18,614 nucleotides of DNA from CAMAUF01 sp046152925 (GCA_046152925.1 JBJXFX010000070.1:1-18614); one strand, 5' to 3'. Shown: positions 7,765 to 16,300, numbered from the stretch's first letter. Notes: a model not told the origin generated them from the letters alone. A program made the numbers and translations.

Positions 7765-9146
7765 CAGCCCGGCAACCGGTCTCGCAGCGCCGCCACGAGC
7801 CCGCTGATAGGGACGCGCACCTGTTCTTGGCTGTCGCGCTCGCGGATCGTGACCGCGTCGTCGCCCGGCGTGCCCTCTTCGCCAACGGTCGTGAAGTCGA
7901 CCGTCACGCAGAGCGGCGTCCCGATTTCGTCCTGGCGGCGATAGCGCCGGCCGATCGACTGCGTCTCGTCGTACTGGACCATCCAGTGCTTCCGAAGCAG
8001 GTCGTAGACGCGGCGCGCCGTCGGGGTGAGCTTCGCGTTCTTCGAAAGCGGCAACACGGCCGCTTTCACCGGCGCAATGTTCGGCTTGAACCGCAAGACG
8101 ACGCGGGTCTCGCCCTTCGCGTCCGTTTCCTCGTCGTAGGAGTCGAGCAACGTGACCGCCAGCGTGCGCGTCAGCCCCGCCGCGGGCTCGACCACCCAGG
8201 GGATGACGTGCGCTTTGCTGTCCTCGTCGAAGAAGGTCATCGCCTGGCCAGAAAGCCGCTGGTGCTGCGTGAGGTCGAAATCGGTGCGGCTGGCGATGCC
8301 CTCAAGCTCGCCCCAGCCCCAGGGGAAGAGGTACTCCACGTCCGTCGTGCCGGCGCTGTAGTGCGAAAGCTCAGCCTTGTCGTGCTCACGCAGGCGGAGT
8401 CGCTCAGGCGCGATGCCCACGACCTCGACGTACCAGCGGAGCCGCTCCTGGACCCACTCCTGGTACAACGCCAAGTACTCGGCCGGGTTCTCCCGGTCCG
8501 CGGGCGGCATGCAGAAGTACTCCATCTCCATCTGCTCGAACTCGAGCGTGCGGAACACGAACTTGCCCGGCGTGATCTCGTTCCGGAAGCTCACGCGCGT
8601 CTGCGCAATGCCGAACGGCAGCTTCCGGCGCATCGAGTTCACGACGTTCGTGAAGTTGATAAAGATGCCCTGGGCTGTCTCCGGCGGGAGGTAGGCGATC
8701 GCCGACTCATCCGCGACCGGCCCGACCTGCGTCTTGAACATCATGTTGAACATGCGAGGCTCGGTGAGGTCGCACTTGCCACGCGGGCACTTGTAGCTGC
8801 CGTCGTCCTGCTTCTCGACGTCATACGCGCCCTCGTCGAGGTGGTCCTTGCGGAAGCGCTGCTGGCAGACGCGGCAGTCGACGAGCGGGTCCGTGAAGTT
8901 CGCGACGTGGCCGCTGGCGACCCAGACGTTCGGGTTCGTGAGGAGCGACGCGTCGAGGCCGAGGACGTCGTCGCGTTCCTGCACCATCGCACGCCACCAG
9001 GCATTGCGGATGTTGCGCTTGAGCTCCACGCCGAGCGGGCCGTAATCGTAGCTGTTGGCGAAACCGCCGTAGATCTCGGCGGCGGGAAAGATGAACCCGC
9101 GGCGCTTGGCGAGCGAAACGATGGTGTCGAGGTCGGGTGCTGGCAA
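7761..9146 (-). CDS. glyQS: Glycyl-tRNA synthetase, single-chain class II type
   Basis: 461 aa, the usual length of the homodimeric bacterial/archaeal/eukaryotic-type GlyRS, which charges tRNA-Gly with glycine using ATP. The N-terminus has the family signature KRRGFIFPAAEIYGG and YDYGPLGVELKRNI (motif 1 area). A cysteine cluster (C91, C94, C120, C125) probably binds zinc. Motif 2 is FRNEITP...FRTLEFEQMEMEYF from F187 and motif 3 is GIASRTDFDL from G283. The anticodon-binding domain closes the chain (APVKAAVLPLSKN ... YRRQDEIGTPLCVTVD). The start is TTG 9146, because an in-frame stop lies a short way upstream and no ATG or GTG is available. GAAGGA lies about 10 nt before it. It follows the MaoC gene by 104 nt and may have its own promoter. 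Confidence 0.96.
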   Translation of the reverse strand: MPAPDLDTIVSLAKRRGFIFPAAEIYGGFANSYDYGPLGVELKRNIRNAWWRAMVQERDDVLGLDASLLTNPNVWVASGHVANFTDPLVDCRVCQQRFRKDHLDEGAYDVEKQDDGSYKCPRGKCDLTEPRMFNMMFKTQVGPVADESAIAYLPPETAQGIFINFTNVVNSMRRKLPFGIAQTRVSFRNEITPGKFVFRTLEFEQMEMEYFCMPPADRENPAEYLALYQEWVQERLRWYVEVVGIAPERLRLREHDKAELSHYSAGTTDVEYLFPWGWGELEGIASRTDFDLTQHQRLSGQAMTFFDEDSKAHVIPWVVEPAAGLTRTLAVTLLDSYDEETDAKGETRVVLRFKPNIAPVKAAVLPLSKNAKLTPTARRVYDLLRKHWMVQYDETQSIGRRYRRQDEIGTPLCVTVDFTTVGEEGTPGDDAVTIRERDSQEQVRVPISGLVAALRDRLPGC

Positions 9147-9250
9147 AGGTGAGGCGTCCTTCGTGGGCTCCGGCGACGCTGGCGGCGCACCGGGCAGACG
9201 ACCACCTTAACAAACCGCACGCCGTACGGGCGAAGGAACCAGTGGCACCT

Positions 9251-9751
9251 CTACCGCGCGATGCTCTTCGTCCGGCCCTTCGCGACCACGATGCCGTCCT
9301 GGTTCGTATAGGTCGTCTCCACCGTCTGGAGGACGAACGGCCCCGAGCCCCCGGACTTCTCTTCGAGCGAATGCAGCCGCGTCACCGCCGTGATCGTGTC
9401 GCCGACGTAGGCCGGCGCGAGGAACTCCCACTCTTCGCCGCCGAACATCACGCGCTTCACCCGGAGCTCGATCCGGTGGCGGGCCGCGCCGCCCCGGTAA
9501 ATCCCATCCACCCGCAGCTGGTCCACCGGCCGGTGTTGGGCCACGACGTGCGAAACGTAGGTCGGCGGCGCCACGAGCGTGCGGTAGCCAGCCGCTTTCG
9601 CCGCCGCCTCGTCGAAGTAAACGGGGTTCAGGTCGTCGACGGCGTAGGCGTACCGCTGCGACTCCTTCTCCACGATGACCCCGGACACCGGGTCGTTCAG
9701 CGCCTGCCCGACGAGGGCCCGCGTCTGGTCGGGGATGAGCGATTCGGCCAT
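9251..9751 (-). CDS. MaoC-like dehydratase, FAS1/HadA-type hotdog protein
   Basis: 166 aa single hotdog domain of the MaoC_dehydrat_N type, resembling mycobacterial HadA/HadC-like subunits of (3R)-hydroxyacyl thioester dehydratases. Visible signatures are EKESQRYAYAVDDLNPVYFDE (about 28-48), AAGYRTLVAPPTYVSHV (about 53-69) and, near the end, a beta strand with TVETTYTNQDGIVVAKGR. The hydratase Asp-x-Asn-Pro-x-His motif reads D-L-N-P-V-Y here, so the catalytic His is replaced by Tyr. That is seen in substrate-binding rather than catalytic subunits and implies a missing catalytic partner elsewhere. The start is excellent: AGGAGG five nt upstream of the ATG at 9751. The gene follows the flavoprotein gene by 10 nt, so the two form an operon, perhaps in lipid or acyl-CoA metabolism. 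Confidence 0.85.
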   Translation of the reverse strand: MAESLIPDQTRALVGQALNDPVSGVIVEKESQRYAYAVDDLNPVYFDEAAAKAAGYRTLVAPPTYVSHVVAQHRPVDQLRVDGIYRGGAARHRIELRVKRVMFGGEEWEFLAPAYVGDTITAVTRLHSLEEKSGGSGPFVLQTVETTYTNQDGIVVAKGRTKSIAR

Positions 9752-9761
9752 CTCGGCCTCC

Positions 9762-11372
9762 TTACGGGTCGATGAGGACGCCAGGGTTCAGCGTCCAGTT
9801 CGGGTCGACGGCCGTCTTCGCCGCGCGCAGGGCCGCCGCGAACGGGTCCGGGCGTTGGATATCGTACCAAGGCCGGTGGTCCCGGCCGACGGCGTGATGG
9901 TGCGTAATCGTGCCGCCGGCCGCCATCACCGCGTCCGAGGCCGCCTGCTTGATCTCGGCCCACATCTCCAGCTCGCCACCGCGGCGTCCGAGCGCCGAGA
10001 ACGTGTAGTACGGCGCCGGCCCATCGGGGTAGACGTGCGTGAACCGGCAGCTCAGCGTCCCCGCGCCACAAACGCGGAGGAGCGCCGCCTGCACGGCCTC
10101 TCGCACGCGGCGGTCGAACTCCGGCCAGCGGTCCCAGGTGATCGCCGTCTCGAAGGTGTCGCCGAGCAGGCCGAGGCCCGCCGTCAAGTTTCGCTGGTAC
10201 GGCGCCCGGATGAACGAGTTGCGCCACTCCCCGACGGCGCCCTGCCGCCCCGCCTCCGTCTCAGCACGAGCCGTCCCGTCGACGACCAGGACGCCGTTCT
10301 CGTCGACCGTCCCGCCCGCCTCCTCCGCCAGCCGCACCGCCTCGGCGATGAACGGGCCCTGCGGGACCTCGGCGGACTCGAAGCCGAGGATCAGAATGGC
10401 CTTCGTGCCATCGAGGCCCGCTGCGTTGCCGGCCTCCACGGGGTCGAGCACGCGGCAGTTCGCCGGCCAGAGCTTCGCCTGGACGACGCGCCGCGCACCC
10501 TCGCAGGCCGCGGCCCATGACCCGTAGAGCACCCCCGCCGAAGCTCGAAACACGGGCCGCGCCTGCACGCGCATCCACGCCTCGGTCACGATCCCGAGGA
10601 TGCCCTCGCTGCCAAGCACGAGCCGGTCGGGGCTCGGGCCTGCGCCGCTTCCCGGCAGCCTGCGGGACTCCCAGATGCCCCCCGGCGTCACCATCCGCAC
10701 CGACTCGACGAAGTCGTCGATGTGCGTGTGGTTCGTGGCGTAGTGCCCGCCAGAACGCGTGACGATCCAGCCGCCGAGCGACGACCACTCGAAACTCTGC
10801 GGGAAGTGCCGCAGCGTCAGGCCGTGCGGGCGCAGTTGCGCTTCGAGGTCGGGGCCGAGCACCCCGGCCTGGACCCGCGCGGCTCGCGACGTTACGTCTA
10901 CTTCCAGCACCTGCCGCAGGCCGCCGAGGTCGATCGAGACCACCGGACGGTCGCCCCGAGCCGGCGGTTCGACCCCGCCCACCACCGACGAGCCGCCGCC
11001 ATAGGGGATGGCCACAGCGCCGGCGCCGTCGACCCATTCGAGGACGCGGACGACCTCAGCTTCCGACCTGGGGAACGCCACGAGGTCTACGGGGTCCGGG
11101 AAGTCGCCGCGGACCGCGCGGACCGCGTCACGATAGCTCTTGCCGTACGTGTGGCCCGCGCGCTCATGGGCGTCGGCGGAAACGATCCCCGCGAGGGCCG
11201 CTGGCGCCGTCAAACGTGGCGCCCGCAGCGCGATCCGGCCGATCTCCGGCCTCGGGGCGGGTTCGAGCGTCACGCCCCAGCGCGCGCTCATCCGCGCGGC
11301 CATCGTCACACGCTGTTCGTCGGTCGGTTCGTCGGATTCGAGGCCCCAGCCCCACCAGCTGCGTCGTGGCAT
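9762..11372 (-). CDS. FAD-binding oxidase, alkyldihydroxyacetonephosphate synthase-like
   Basis: 536 aa VAO/PCMH-type flavoprotein. The FAD-binding half carries PDPVDLVAFPRSEAEVVRVLEW and the dinucleotide loop PYGGGSSVVGG (from P123). The segment RHFPQSFEWSSLGGWIVTRSGGHYATNHTHIDD (from about 188) and THHHAVGRDH (His 491-493) match alkyl-DHAP synthase (AGPS), which exchanges the acyl group of acyl-DHAP for a fatty alcohol to form the ether bond. The ending VDPNWTLNPGVLID is the typical FAD-oxidase tail. ATG 11372 is chosen because GGAGG lies about 6 nt upstream; the open frame extends 25 codons further to 11447. It is cotranscribed with the MaoC-like gene. Ether-lipid synthesis is an inference, since related bacterial oxidases act on other hydroxy acids, but the His triplet favours AGPS-like chemistry. 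Confidence 0.88.
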   Translation of the reverse strand: MPRRSWWGWGLESDEPTDEQRVTMAARMSARWGVTLEPAPRPEIGRIALRAPRLTAPAALAGIVSADAHERAGHTYGKSYRDAVRAVRGDFPDPVDLVAFPRSEAEVVRVLEWVDGAGAVAIPYGGGSSVVGGVEPPARGDRPVVSIDLGGLRQVLEVDVTSRAARVQAGVLGPDLEAQLRPHGLTLRHFPQSFEWSSLGGWIVTRSGGHYATNHTHIDDFVESVRMVTPGGIWESRRLPGSGAGPSPDRLVLGSEGILGIVTEAWMRVQARPVFRASAGVLYGSWAAACEGARRVVQAKLWPANCRVLDPVEAGNAAGLDGTKAILILGFESAEVPQGPFIAEAVRLAEEAGGTVDENGVLVVDGTARAETEAGRQGAVGEWRNSFIRAPYQRNLTAGLGLLGDTFETAITWDRWPEFDRRVREAVQAALLRVCGAGTLSCRFTHVYPDGPAPYYTFSALGRRGGELEMWAEIKQAASDAVMAAGGTITHHHAVGRDHRPWYDIQRPDPFAAALRAAKTAVDPNWTLNPGVLIDP

Positions 11373-11448
11373 GAGCTCCCTCCCGAGGCGGCATTCTACG
11401 GCAGCCAGCGCGAGCGACGGCGAGATCGTCCCATGTCGCCGCGCCACC

Positions 11449-11454
11449 TATGAT
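11449..11454 (+). promoter_or_regulatory. -10-like TATGAT box of the membrane-anchored gene (leaderless candidate)
   Basis: TATGAT ends 7 nt before the GTG at 11462. It overlaps an alternative ATG (11450), which argues that the real start is the GTG. Confidence 0.4.
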
Positions 11455-11461
11455 GCGGGCC

Positions 11462-12175
11462 GTGACTGAAGCATCCGTGGACCAGCCGCTGCCGAAAGAC
11501 GCCTGGTGGCGATCCGCCATGTTGCCGGTCGCGGTCGTCCTCCTGGTCGGCATCGCCGCCGGGGCGGCCATCGTGCTCTCCTCTTCGGTGAGCGGGGACG
11601 ACACGCCACCGCCACCGCCAGCCTTCACCGCCCCGCCGGCCTCGCCGCTCCTCGTGTACGACGTCAAGCAGCGCGCCGGGGACACGCTGGACCTCACTCC
11701 AGACCCGAAAAGCACGCTCGCGGCCCGCACCTTGACGCTGACCCCCGCCATCCGCATCGAGTTCCTCGAGCCGATCGAAGTCGCTGACGTGAGCCCCGGC
11801 GACTTCGTCACCGTGTACGGCATCCCAAATGAATACAAGAACTTCGCCATCCACTTCGTGGTGGTCGCGGCCCCGTCCCTCGCGACCTCCGGGAAGGGCT
11901 TCTTCCTTTCGAAGGGCGGGTTCAACGGTGCAGAGACAACGCGGATCCCCGAAGACCGGCCGATCCTCGGCGGCGCCGTTGACCGCGTCGAGGGCAAAGC
12001 GATCTCAGCGACCTCGGGTGGCGCGTCGGTCAAGGTAGTGGTCGAACCCACCCACCGCCTCTTCCGGCTGCGTGAGGGCGTGGCGAGCGAAATCAAGGAC
12101 GGCGACCGCCTCGTCGGCGATTTCTCCGCCGACCCGCCAGCGGCACTCCTGGTGCGCCCATCCGGCACTGACTGA
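11462..12175 (+). CDS. Single-pass membrane-anchored extracytoplasmic protein, unknown
   Basis: 237 aa from GTG 11462 (an in-frame ATG at 11450 is inside the likely -10 box). A short acidic cytoplasmic tail (residues 1-17) is followed by one hydrophobic helix (about 19-40), a proline-rich linker (DDTPPPPPAFTAPP) and a soluble C-terminal part. That part holds two repeated-looking beta segments, DVSPGDFVTVYGIPNEYKNFAIHFVVV and EIKDGDRLVGDFSADPPAALLV, with VKVVVEPTHRLFRL between. The D-(S/K)-(P/D)-GD--- pattern suggests an OB- or DUF5666-like beta-barrel, but I cannot assign a family. No enzyme motif or lipobox is visible. It is convergent with the FtsX-type permease 8 nt away and divergent from the flavoprotein gene. 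The extracytoplasmic location is inferred from the helix and the long linker. Confidence 0.75.
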   Translation: MTEASVDQPLPKDAWWRSAMLPVAVVLLVGIAAGAAIVLSSSVSGDDTPPPPPAFTAPPASPLLVYDVKQRAGDTLDLTPDPKSTLAARTLTLTPAIRIEFLEPIEVADVSPGDFVTVYGIPNEYKNFAIHFVVVAAPSLATSGKGFFLSKGGFNGAETTRIPEDRPILGGAVDRVEGKAISATSGGASVKVVVEPTHRLFRLREGVASEIKDGDRLVGDFSADPPAALLVRPSGTD

Positions 12176-12183
12176 GCCCGGCG

Positions 12184-15100
12184 CTACTCGGTCCGGAGGG
12201 CCTGCGCGTCGGCGCTGCGCCCGACGATCCTCGCCGCGAGCCAGAGCGTCGCCGAGAACACGACGAGGACCGTGAGCACCGCGGCGGCGACATAGAGCCA
12301 GCGCGTTTCGAGGATGAACGCCGGCTCGACGGCTTCACCCGTCTCCCCAACTTCGAGGAACGAGAGCATGCGGCGGCTGACGAACAAGCCCAGGCCGCAG
12401 CCAACCGCCACACCGACAACGAAAACGATGGCGTATTCGAGCGCCAGCATCCGCAAGAGCTGGCCGCGGCTCAGGCCGATGGCGCGGATCACCGCGAACT
12501 CCACCCGTCGCCGCCGGACCGCCGCGATCAGCGAGGTCAACATCGCCGCGATCACGAGGCCGATGACCGCGACGAACGCCGCGGAAAGGATGCCGCTGCC
12601 GCTGGCCGCGATCAGCGGGTTACTTGTGGCGTCGGCCAGCTCCTGGGCGCGGCTCACGGCGTTCGTGAGCGAGAACGGGGGCGCCGCGAGCGCGTCGATC
12701 AACGCCTCGTCGTCCGCCCCGGGTTCGAGGTCCAGCCAGATTTCATTCGGCTCCACCGGCGCCCCGATCGCCGAAACCGCGATCGACGTCCAGTACAGCA
12801 GCCGGTCTCGGTTGAAGACGACGACCGGCCCCTCCGCCGAACGCGTCCCGGGGAAAAGGTCGAAGATGCCCCGAATGACCAGCGGCACCAGCGGCCCGCC
12901 TTCGACCCGGATCGTGATTTCGCTGCCCAGTTTCTGGCCCGTTTGGGCGAGAAAGTCCTCGCTCACCAGCGCGGGGAGCGGCGTGAGAAAGCCCGAGAGA
13001 TAGAGGCCGCGGGTCTCGTTGCTGGACCCGGGCTTGAACGTGTAGCGCCCCGCGCCGGCGCCCGCGTGCGGCTTCTGGTCACTCACGGAGTAGCCGTCCG
13101 GCGCGGTCGCGGTCGTAGGGAACAGGGTCCACTCGCTGGCGCCTTCCCAGTCTTCGAGGAGCGTCGCCTTCCCGGTCGCGTCCTTCACGCTGAAGTCATC
13201 GAAAAAGAGCGGAGGGATGGTGGGCCGGAACGTCACGCCCGTGAAGACGAGCGAGACCACTTCCAACGGGAACTTCGGCTCGAAGAGCGTCGTCTTCGAA
13301 AGGTCGCCAGTCAGCTCCGTCCAATCCTGCCCGAGGAAGTCGAGCTCCCCGATCGCCACGAGGCCGAATTGGCCTGAGGCATCGCGCAGACCGGCGCGGA
13401 TCGTCGTCCCGCTGAGTGCTTGGTCGGCCCGGACCCAAAGCGAGAGCGACTTGCTCCCTTCAGGGAGGACCTTGCTAGGCGGCGGAGCAAGCCCATCAAT
13501 GAGGCCGAGCAGGTCCTCGATCGGCCTGTCCGCGAGGTCATCCCGCCACCAAAGCATCGAGCGGGCCGCCTTAGGGTCGATGCCGAGCACCTGGTACGTC
13601 GCCGCCGAACCGCCCGCCACAGCGGGCGACGCAGGCTTTCGCAGCACCACCGACGCGTCGCCGACGCCCGGCAGGTCAGCGGCCAGCGCCCCAAACTTCA
13701 CGACGTCTCGCACGGAGCCGCTCGAAGCACCCGTCGGGCTCACCGCACGGATGTCGACCCCAGCGGTGAAATTCGCGCGGTCGTTGTAGGAGCGGTCGGC
13801 CGTCTTCGTGTAACTCGCCGCGAACGTCCCAACGGACACCGCCATCATCAACAAGAGCGTGAGCCGGGTGTACTGCCCGGAGTTCCGGACGACCTGCCAC
13901 AAGCCAAGCGCGACGGATGGGCCCGCGACGACGTTCGCCACCCGGGCGAACAGCCGGAGCAGCAGCGGATAGAAGCGCAGGATGAGGGCCGAGGCAGCGG
14001 CGATCGCGAGCGCTGGCGACGCCAAGAGGAGCGGGTCGCTGCTCACGCCGCCCGTCGAGGACGGCGTGAACACCGTCCCGCGCTGGTTCAGCTCGACGAG
14101 AAGGATGATCGCGACAGCCGCGAGGCCGAGGTCGAGGTAGTACCGCTGGAAGACCGAGGAGCCCGGCCGGGACTGTGAACGCTTGATGGCGGCCGTCCCG
14201 CGGTACGCCGCGAACAGCGCCGGCAGGACGAGCGCGACGACCGAGAGCACCGCCCCCACGGCCGCGAGGCCGAACGCCGACGGCATGATGGTCACGGGCA
14301 ATAGCTCACCATCGGTCACGCCATCGAACAGCGGCGTGAGCCCGAGGAGGGCTGTCACCCCGCCGGCGATGAACGGCCCCGCAAGGAGCGCGGGCACCGC
14401 CACCAGGAGGCCCTGGACAGCGTAAATCAGGAGAATTTGCCCGAGGCTCGCGCCGCGCCCGCGCAAGAGGGCGATTTCGCCCGTTTGGCGTTCGACCACG
14501 ATGGCCGCCACCAACCCGACGTAGAAGAGCGCAATGCCGGTGATCTCCAGCAGGAGGATGGTGAGCGGCACCTGCTGGTAGTCTGCGCTGCGGCCGAACT
14601 GGAGTAGCGTGTCGCGCAGCGGGCTATAGGCAAAGCCGCCGAGCGGGTCGAACTCGCCCCCGAGGGCGATGATGTCGTCGCGCGCCCGCTCGAAGTTGGT
14701 CCGCGTCAGCCGCTCGGGTTCGGCCACGATGAGCCAGGCGTGGTAGGCGCGAAAGGCGGGAAAGCGGCCCCCGAACCCCTGGAGCAGAGCGTCCTCGCTC
14801 GTGAGCATCGGGATTGTCTGCCCCGCGCCGACGACAGGCTGTTGGAATGGATCGAAGTAGCGGTGCGCCAGCCCGACCCAGAACGATTCGTCGGGGTCGC
14901 TCGGCTCGGCCGTGCCCACGAGCATCGCCTGGAACCGGACTTCCACCGACGCCGTGATCGGGCAGGGCGGGGGCGGCGGTGGGAACGGCTCGTTTGAAAG
15001 CTCCCGCTCGCAGTTGTCGAACTCCTCGAAAAGGTCGAACGTCTCGTTCAGCTGCATCCCCGAGAGCTGGGCGCCCCGCGGGCTCATGATCACTTCGATG

Positions 15101-15549
15101 ATCCCGTCGGGCCGCGCCTGGGGCAGCCGGCCCGTGAGCACGCGGATGTGGGACTCGTAACCGGTCACCGAGGCCGGCTCCCCGAAGGGGTTGCGGTCGC
15201 GCACCGCGGCGCCCGGCTTCGTCACCCAGAATTTGCCCGCCCGGATCGAACGCGACTGGGACTCCCGGAACCACCCGAGGCGTTCATCGATCCGGCGCTC
15301 GACGGCCGTCCGGATGTCCTGGCCCTCCTGCGTCTGGAGCGGCAGCTTGAAGAACTCGGCGCGGCTCGCGTGGTTGTCCTCCAACTCGCTCCGGATGACG
15401 TACGTCAAGCCAAGGTCGGCCATCGCCCGCGCGTATATCGGCGCGCTCGCCAGGAGCGCGGCGGCGACGACAACCCCGAGCGCGAGGATGCCGACGAGGC
15501 CGCGTCCAGAGAGCGTCTGCCGGAGGGCAAGCGAAGCAAGTGGGCCCAT
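12184..15549 (-). CDS. Large FtsX/MacB-type ABC transporter permease with jelly-roll-like insert
   Basis: 1121 aa polytopic protein, about ten helices. There is one near the N-terminus (about 18-38), a middle block of six or so between about 328 and 600, and three at the C-terminus (about 985-1110). Two FtsX-type signatures sit just after helices: RQTGEIALLRGRGASLGQIL and RRRVEFAVIRAIGLSRGQLLRMLALEY. This is the layout of double-FtsX permeases. The large extracytoplasmic part before the C-terminal helices has a beta-rich stretch (about 695-850) with KSLSLWVRADQALSGTTIRA, LFFDDFSVKDATG, DWEGASEWTLFP and AGAGRYTFKPGSSNETRGLY, resembling a carbohydrate-binding-type jelly roll. No ATPase gene is in the window. 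It starts at ATG 15549, with TAGATT 9 nt upstream and no clear Shine-Dalgarno. It follows the CinA-like gene by 44 nt on the same strand. Substrate unknown; lipoprotein or envelope stress roles are possible. Confidence 0.88.
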   Translation of the reverse strand: MGPLASLALRQTLSGRGLVGILALGVVVAAALLASAPIYARAMADLGLTYVIRSELEDNHASRAEFFKLPLQTQEGQDIRTAVERRIDERLGWFRESQSRSIRAGKFWVTKPGAAVRDRNPFGEPASVTGYESHIRVLTGRLPQARPDGIIEVIMSPRGAQLSGMQLNETFDLFEEFDNCERELSNEPFPPPPPPCPITASVEVRFQAMLVGTAEPSDPDESFWVGLAHRYFDPFQQPVVGAGQTIPMLTSEDALLQGFGGRFPAFRAYHAWLIVAEPERLTRTNFERARDDIIALGGEFDPLGGFAYSPLRDTLLQFGRSADYQQVPLTILLLEITGIALFYVGLVAAIVVERQTGEIALLRGRGASLGQILLIYAVQGLLVAVPALLAGPFIAGGVTALLGLTPLFDGVTDGELLPVTIMPSAFGLAAVGAVLSVVALVLPALFAAYRGTAAIKRSQSRPGSSVFQRYYLDLGLAAVAIILLVELNQRGTVFTPSSTGGVSSDPLLLASPALAIAAASALILRFYPLLLRLFARVANVVAGPSVALGLWQVVRNSGQYTRLTLLLMMAVSVGTFAASYTKTADRSYNDRANFTAGVDIRAVSPTGASSGSVRDVVKFGALAADLPGVGDASVVLRKPASPAVAGGSAATYQVLGIDPKAARSMLWWRDDLADRPIEDLLGLIDGLAPPPSKVLPEGSKSLSLWVRADQALSGTTIRAGLRDASGQFGLVAIGELDFLGQDWTELTGDLSKTTLFEPKFPLEVVSLVFTGVTFRPTIPPLFFDDFSVKDATGKATLLEDWEGASEWTLFPTTATAPDGYSVSDQKPHAGAGAGRYTFKPGSSNETRGLYLSGFLTPLPALVSEDFLAQTGQKLGSEITIRVEGGPLVPLVIRGIFDLFPGTRSAEGPVVVFNRDRLLYWTSIAVSAIGAPVEPNEIWLDLEPGADDEALIDALAAPPFSLTNAVSRAQELADATSNPLIAASGSGILSAAFVAVIGLVIAAMLTSLIAAVRRRRVEFAVIRAIGLSRGQLLRMLALEYAIVFVVGVAVGCGLGLFVSRRMLSFLEVGETGEAVEPAFILETRWLYVAAAVLTVLVVFSATLWLAARIVGRSADAQALRTE

Positions 15550-15593
15550 ACTCGCGGCAATCTACCGCGCTGGGCCACAACCGGCGATCGTCT

Positions 15594-16094
15594 TCACGAT
15601 CCGTCCGCCGTCGCGACGGCCTGCGCGAGCATCCTCAGGGCGTGTTCGGCAATTTGGGCCATGAACTGGACCCGTGTCCCCACGAACGTGTGCTCCTCGC
15701 AGGTCGTCCCGGCGGGGCCAGCCACGGCGATCACCACCGTCCCGACGGGCTTCGGCGATCGGCGGCTCCCGGCCGGCCCGGCGATCCCGCTCTCGGCCAC
15801 CCCGAAGGCGACGCCAGCCGTCGCCCGGATGCCCTCCGCCATCGCGGAGACCGCCTCGACGCTTACGGCGCCGTGCGTCCGCAGGATTTCGGTGTCGATG
15901 CCGGTCGTCTCCTGCTTGGAACGGCCTCCATAGCAGACCGACCCACGGTCGAACCAGGCCGAGGCGCCAGCGACCGAGAGCAGCCGGGCGCTGATCAGGC
16001 CGCCGGCCGTCGTTTCGGCAACGGCGACGCGCGCACCGCGCGCGACCAACGCGTCCCCAACGGATGAAGCGAGCGTGTCTTCTTCGAGCAACAT
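15594..16094 (-). CDS. CinA C-terminal domain protein (PncC-like nicotinamide-nucleotide amidase family)
   Basis: 166 aa consisting only of the CinA-C domain, which in PncC hydrolyses NMN to nicotinate mononucleotide and ammonia in the pyridine nucleotide cycle. Family signatures: VAVAETTAGGLISARLLSVAGASAWFDRGSVCYGGRSKQETTGI (about 23-66), AVSVEAVSAMAEGIR, GVAESGIAGPAG and PVGTVVIAVAGP. The usual ESCTGG catalytic serine position reads E-T-T-A-G-G, so Ser is replaced by Thr28; Lys60 is kept. The start at ATG 16094 is chosen because any longer frame would run into the tRNA-Pro gene. A TACTAT box lies 7 nt upstream and no Shine-Dalgarno is apparent. The gene lies 35 nt downstream of the tRNA on the same strand. 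Activity on NMN is inferred, not shown. Confidence 0.88.
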   Translation of the reverse strand: MLLEEDTLASSVGDALVARGARVAVAETTAGGLISARLLSVAGASAWFDRGSVCYGGRSKQETTGIDTEILRTHGAVSVEAVSAMAEGIRATAGVAFGVAESGIAGPAGSRRSPKPVGTVVIAVAGPAGTTCEEHTFVGTRVQFMAQIAEHALRMLAQAVATADGS

Positions 16095-16101
16095 GACGGA
16101 G

Positions 16102-16107
16102 ATAGTA
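16102..16107 (-). promoter_or_regulatory. -10-like TACTAT box before the CinA-like gene (leaderless candidate)
   Basis: TACTAT on the minus strand is followed by 7 nt and then the ATG at 16094. It sits between the tRNA 3' end and the gene. Confidence 0.3.
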
Positions 16108-16129
16108 ATGGGCCCTGTGGTGGGGAGGG

Positions 16130-16206
<77 letters not shown>

Positions 16207-16241
16207 ACCCGAAGACCGCGGCACGCGCCGCGAAGAGTTCG

Positions 16242-16270
16242 AGGGTACCAGGGGCGCAACCGTCCAGCAA
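16242..16270 (-). promoter_or_regulatory. Predicted promoter of tRNA-Pro
   Basis: On the minus strand TTGCTG (16265-16270) and TACCCT (16242-16247) are 17 bases apart, giving a leader of about 28 nt before the tRNA 5' end. It faces away from the renalase-like gene at 16301. Confidence 0.4.
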
Positions 16271-16288
16271 AGCCGGAGCCCGGCCGGG

Positions 16289-16294
16289 CATAAT
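16289..16294 (+). promoter_or_regulatory. -10-like CATAAT box of the oxidoreductase gene (leaderless candidate)
   Basis: CATAAT ends 6 nt before the ATG at 16301 and no Shine-Dalgarno is present. The placement matches the other TA-boxes found just before starts. Confidence 0.3.
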
Positions 16295-16300
16295 GGCGGT

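Noticed and set aside
7827..9152. Open frame of 441 codons opposite glyQS
   Set aside because: Shadow of the synthetase, whose class II motifs are on the other strand.
11373..11447. 25-codon N-terminal extension of the flavoprotein
   Set aside because: A GGAGG ribosome site precedes the ATG at 11372, and the extension overlaps the divergent upstream region and has no family similarity.
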